NCBI GenBank assembly: GCA_902803275.1
Contig: CADCPE010000194.1
Span: 1 to 8,514 of the forward strand
DNA: 8,514 nt
Origin: an uncultured Erysipelotrichaceae bacterium
Lineage (GTDB): Bacteria; Bacillota_I; Bacilli_A; Erysipelotrichales; Erysipelotrichaceae
Direction: 5' to 3'
Part shown: piece after piece, positions 6,422 through 8,514 of the stretch
How the letters are laid out: each line of letters opens with the position of its first letter
How positions within the stretch are numbered: the stretch's first letter is position 1
The notes under the pieces: model-generated
Databases searched by the model: none
Told to the model about the DNA's origin: nothing
Seen by the model: only the letters and a program-made list of their open reading frames with translations
Position numbers and translations under genes: made by a program

Positions 6422-7093
6422 ATGAAGAAACTATTTGCTGCCATAAGAGCAGCTGATCTTGAAACAGTAAAACAGATCATTGAAAAAAGACCGGAACTGG
6501 TCAATTGCACAGCAAAACAGCCTCCCAAAAAAGATGATGGTCAGTCACCTCTGCAGGTTGCTCTCAAGACTGGAAATACCGTGATTGCAAACTACCTTTT
6601 GGATAAAGGAGCAGATGTAAACTTCATGGAGGCTGATTCCTGCTGCAACCCTTGGAGAACACCTGTGCTGCACGATGCAATCAATTGCGCGGTGATACTA
6701 TGCAGATGGAATACCAATGATAAATATATGGGCTTTCGTGTTTTTTCGACAAAGGAAAGAGCTGATGAAAGCCTTGCTGTATTGAAAAGGATGATTGACA
6801 TGGGTGCAGATGTGAACGCATTGGATTCCTACGGCAATTCCGGTCTGAACCGTTTTGCGCTTCAGGCAAAACAGATCCTGCCTTCATTCAATTATGCTGA
6901 ACATCGCGAAGGAACAGATAGATTATTCACAGATGAACTGCATGATGATCTGAAAAGAGTACTGCAGACTTTGAAGGCTGCCGGAGCAGATCCTTCATAC
7001 AAAGCTAAGAATCTCGGTTATTCTGTCAGGGAATTCTGTAAAGAGGGCTCAATATCGATCTTGTTTGATGAAGTCTTCGGATTAATTGTGTAA
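6422..7093 (+). CDS. Ankyrin repeat protein
   Basis: The 223-residue protein has no signal peptide or membrane segment and appears cytoplasmic. Ankyrin-type helix-turn-helix units are visible. Residues about 4-28 give a first capping unit (AAIRAADLETVKQIIEKRP). Residues 40-67 are a canonical repeat (GQSPLQVALKTGN then LLDKGADVN). Residues about 115-150 include LKRMIDMGADVNALD followed by GNSGLNRFAL, and residues about 176-206 include LQTLKAAGADPS. A non-repeat insert with three cysteines (C74, C75, C89) separates repeats one and two. Ankyrin repeats mediate protein-protein contact, and the partner is unknown. Candidate ribosome sites are AGAAGG (6405-6410) and AAGG (6415-6418). It lies 77 bases after the lipoprotein gene with no terminator between, so it may share its transcript. 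Confidence 0.82.
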   Translation: MKKLFAAIRAADLETVKQIIEKRPELVNCTAKQPPKKDDGQSPLQVALKTGNTVIANYLLDKGADVNFMEADSCCNPWRTPVLHDAINCAVILCRWNTNDKYMGFRVFSTKERADESLAVLKRMIDMGADVNALDSYGNSGLNRFALQAKQILPSFNYAEHREGTDRLFTDELHDDLKRVLQTLKAAGADPSYKAKNLGYSVREFCKEGSISILFDEVFGLIV

Positions 7094-7127
7094 ATAAAAA
7101 AAGAACCCACAAATATGATTGATATGT

Positions 7128-7165
7128 ACCCTCCAAACTGGACAAAACCAGTAAGGAGGGTTTTT
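7128..7165 (+). terminator. Hairpin with U-tract after the ankyrin gene, covering a Shine-Dalgarno
   Basis: ACCCTCC / GGAGGGT (7128-7134 with 7155-7161) and ACTGG / CCAGT (7137-7141 with 7148-7152) are stacked across an AA/AA internal loop. The apical loop is ACAAAA and TTTTT (7161-7165) follows. It can terminate transcripts of the ankyrin gene 35 bases upstream. Its right arm contains AAGGAGG, so in read-through RNA it would hide the ribosome site of the ORF at 7168. Confidence 0.65.
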
Positions 7166-7167
7166 AG

Positions 7168-7275
7168 ATGGAATATGACTTGGAATATGTTTTAAGGTAT
7201 CAAGACAGCGAATGTATAAGTGCTCCGGATAAAAGGATAAGGGCAATCTTGCTTAATATTTTAAACTGTTCATAA
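7168..7275 (+). CDS. 35-codon ORF with perfect ribosome site, probable transposase remnant
   Basis: ATG at 7168 is preceded by AAGGAGGG (7153-7160) at seven bases, the best ribosome site in the window. It opens a 35-residue frame ending in TAA at 7273-7275. The product starts MEYDLEYVLRYQDSEC, then a basic stretch (DKRIRAILLNIL), with no signal peptide or clear transmembrane segment. Its opening loosely recalls the start of insertion-sequence OrfA proteins, but I cannot identify it. It is either the stump of a transposase reading frame or a small standalone peptide. Confidence 0.35.
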   Translation: MEYDLEYVLRYQDSECISAPDKRIRAILLNILNCS

Positions 7276-7341
7276 CAATAATATAAAAGTCAAAAGACAT
7301 AAACATTGTTAATATCCTTTTGGATACATCCAAGCTGTGAT

Positions 7342-7385
7342 GGTTGAAGCAAGAATCCCTTGCCTTCAGGCATGGGGAGTGTCAA
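7342..7385 (+). mobile_element. IS200/IS605-type right end / 3' part of a TnpB omega-RNA (tnpB absent)
   Basis: The string from GGTTGAAGC through AGAATCCC, GCCTTCAGGC, GGGGAG and GTCAA has the look of the conserved right end of IS200/IS605 elements in Bacillota, where it also forms the 3' scaffold of the TnpB-associated omega RNA. The hairpin CCCTTGCC / GGCATGGG (7357-7364 with 7369-7376) has loop TTCA and one T-T mismatch. Read as codons it gives VEARIPCLQAWGVS, the tail often seen on ORFs that run through such ends. No tnpB or tnpA coding sequence is present upstream. Only an unstable hairpin region (7313-7333) precedes it. This is therefore a scar or solo end. Recognition is from memory of the family, not a search. 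Confidence 0.65.
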
Positions 7386-7417
7386 TTTGATGTTCGTTAA
7401 TATAAACGATACTCATG

Positions 7418-7426
7418 TGGTATTAT
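7418..7426 (+). promoter_or_regulatory. Extended -10 promoter of the second CPBP gene
   Basis: TG-G-TATTAT (7418-7426) is a strong extended -10 with only TTAATA (7397-7402) as a weak -35. Transcription would start near 7433, giving a structured leader of about 78 bases. An alternative is TTGATG (7387-7392) with TACTCA (7410-7415), 17 bases apart. Confidence 0.45.
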
Positions 7427-7438
7427 GATGAAAAGCCG

Positions 7439-7485
7439 TATGGACGAAAGTCCGATATCGAATGGTCCGTTATAGAAGCGGATCA
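7439..7485 (+). promoter_or_regulatory. Two-hairpin leader upstream of the second CPBP gene
   Basis: GGAC-GAAA-GTCC (7442-7453) is a GNRA-capped hairpin. It is followed by TGGTCCG / CGGATCA (7463-7469 with 7479-7485, one G-U pair, nine-base loop). GGAC at 7442 could alternatively pair with GTCC at 7465-7468, giving two exclusive folds. The only ribosome-site-like sequence, AAAGGA (7489-7494), is 16 bases from the ATG. I do not recognise a known riboswitch class. Confidence 0.4.
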
Positions 7486-7510
7486 AAGAAAGGAATATTG
7501 CATATAGTTT

Positions 7511-8347
7511 ATGAAACAGAGATTTTCTGACAAACATCCCGTGGTGGGTTTGCTGCTTTGGACTTATGGATCTTTAGTGATCGCTGAACTCTTGTTTGGA
7601 GTCGTTGCGACTTTCACACTTGGAAAAATCGGATTGGAACCAGGAACGGCGACAGCTATCGGAGGAAGCATCGGATCAATTTTTGTTCTTATCTTCTGGT
7701 ATCTGCACAACAGGAAGGAATATCGTTTCATGCCAAGAAAAGGAGATATATATGGATCATTAAAACTGATTTTTCTTCCGATGCTTACTTACTGGATGCT
7801 GTTTTTTGGTTGCTACGGGTATCTCGCCAAAGGTTTCCCGTTTGCGCCGGTCGGACTCAAACAGATCGCGATGGCCGCAATGGCAGGATTTGTCGAGGAG
7901 GTATGTTTTAGAGAGATCGCCGTATCTTACATGGCTAAACACTGGATTGACGAGAAGAGGATCCCTTTCATCGCCCTTGCCTCCGGGCTCATGTTCGGTC
8001 TGACCCACATTACAAATGTGGGCAGCGGATATGAGATCGTCAGCGCTCTTCTTCAGGTCGTGCTCTGTATCTTTATGGGTGTGTTCTATGCGTCGATCTA
8101 CCTGCGTAAAGGAAATGTGTGGGTAATCTGTCTGTTCCACTTCATTCATGACCTTCTTACTTTCATGGCTGCCGAAAGCATAACGGTACTAGGAGTCACT
8201 GAACTGCCTGACTGGATAATGATATATATTGCGGCGATCGAGTTTATGCTCTGCCTGTGCGGCTTTTTCTACATCCGCAAAACAAAAAGACAGGAAATCA
8301 TCGATCTTTGGAATTACAAGTGGAGTCGCGATCAGATATCTGAGTAA
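7511..8347 (+). CDS. CPBP family intramembrane metalloprotease (second)
   Basis: The 278-residue polytopic membrane protein carries the CPBP signature: EExxxR (E129, E130, R134), FxxxH (F162, H166) and HxxxD (H210, D214 in LFHFIHDLL). Hydrophobic segments lie near 11-35, 47-65, 83-105, 118-130, 153-168, 178-198, 203-220 and 235-255. The start is forced between an in-frame TAG at 7505-7507 and the first hydrophobic segment, so ATG at 7511 is best despite a poorly spaced ribosome site. It is only distantly similar to the CPBP protein at 756-1583, so the two are not recent duplicates. Extra aromatic and basic residues at the C-terminus (about 257-278) are cytoplasmic. The substrate is unknown, and no bacteriocin gene is adjacent. 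Confidence 0.88.
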   Translation: MKQRFSDKHPVVGLLLWTYGSLVIAELLFGVVATFTLGKIGLEPGTATAIGGSIGSIFVLIFWYLHNRKEYRFMPRKGDIYGSLKLIFLPMLTYWMLFFGCYGYLAKGFPFAPVGLKQIAMAAMAGFVEEVCFREIAVSYMAKHWIDEKRIPFIALASGLMFGLTHITNVGSGYEIVSALLQVVLCIFMGVFYASIYLRKGNVWVICLFHFIHDLLTFMAAESITVLGVTELPDWIMIYIAAIEFMLCLCGFFYIRKTKRQEIIDLWNYKWSRDQISE

Positions 8348-8514
8348 AAACAAGAAGTTTTTATACGATTTAAAATCGGTTACAGTGATAATCGTGTTCG
8401 TAAATCATGGAAGCATGAATAATATGATTTTTTTTGTAGATTAGCTGTTAAAATTTATTGGTATTTGTAAACATAAATGTTTTTTATACAGCTGATTTAA
8501 AGCATCAGAAAACA
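8348..8514. other. AT-rich downstream region, no gene seen
   Basis: These 167 bases hold no supportable gene. Weak hairpins are visible: TCATG / CATGA at 8405-8418, with a T8 run (8428-8435) nine bases later, and AAACA / TGTTT at 8469-8482, running straight into TTTTT. Either could end the CPBP transcript; the second has the better spacing but a weak stem. A possible extended -10 (TG-T-TAAAAT, 8446-8454) could serve a gene beyond the window. Confidence 0.4.

Larger units (their letters stand above)
7125..7275 (+). mobile_element. Possible left end of a degraded insertion sequence
   Basis: The segment begins TGTACCCTCCAAACTGGAC, which has the TG start and GGACAAAA look of IS3-group ends. That resemblance is recalled, not searched. 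Right behind it is a hairpin that buries a strong ribosome site, an arrangement used by insertion sequences to block translation from read-through transcripts. A short ORF follows and stops early. No matching right inverted repeat is visible in the window, so any element is truncated. An alternative is that this is only the ankyrin gene's terminator. Confidence 0.35.

Noticed and set aside
8229..8444. Plus-strand ORF of 71 codons overlapping the end of the second CPBP gene
   Set aside because: It is a frame shadow with no ribosome site or domain, extending into AT-rich spacer.

Overview
The window reads as chromosomal DNA of a low-GC Gram-positive bacterium (Bacillota), most likely a host-associated Erysipelotrichia or Clostridia member. 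The evidence is AT-rich spacers, AGGAGG-type ribosome binding sites, a lipobox signal peptide, membrane-bound signalling proteins and many U-tract hairpin terminators. Family-level placement is inference.

Layout, left to right. A minus-strand gene (13-573) encodes a protein with two near-identical CW_7 (Cpl-7 type) cell-wall-binding repeats but no visible secretion signal or catalytic domain. A plus-strand CPBP-family membrane protease (756-1583) converges on a minus-strand APH-fold phosphotransferase (1643-2629). Between their coding regions is a shared hairpin terminator that overlaps the end of the protease gene. A minus-strand four-helix membrane protein (2727-3182) with its own terminator follows. 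It is divergent from a membrane diguanylate cyclase (3371-4819), which has an intact GGDEF site but no RxxD inhibitory site and ends at a long hairpin.

Next is a co-directional run. A GNAT acetyltransferase (4956-5513) sits 15 bases before a lipoprotein (5529-6344) resembling periplasmic cyclohexadienyl dehydratase (PheC) on the solute-binding-protein fold. An ankyrin-repeat protein (6422-7093) follows with no terminator visible between them. A second CPBP protease (7511-8347) closes the window.

The 417-base gap between the ankyrin gene and the second protease looks like mobile-element debris. It has an insertion-sequence-like end whose hairpin covers a perfect Shine-Dalgarno, with a 35-codon ORF behind it. 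About 70 bases further on is a segment that looks like the right end of an IS200/IS605 (TnpB, omega-RNA) element without any tnpB gene. The protease gene then has an extended -10 promoter and a structured leader.

No coherent new multi-gene defence or biosynthetic system is evident. The most notable points are the orphan CW_7 protein, the lipid-anchored PheC-like protein and the omega-RNA-like scar next to a CPBP gene.
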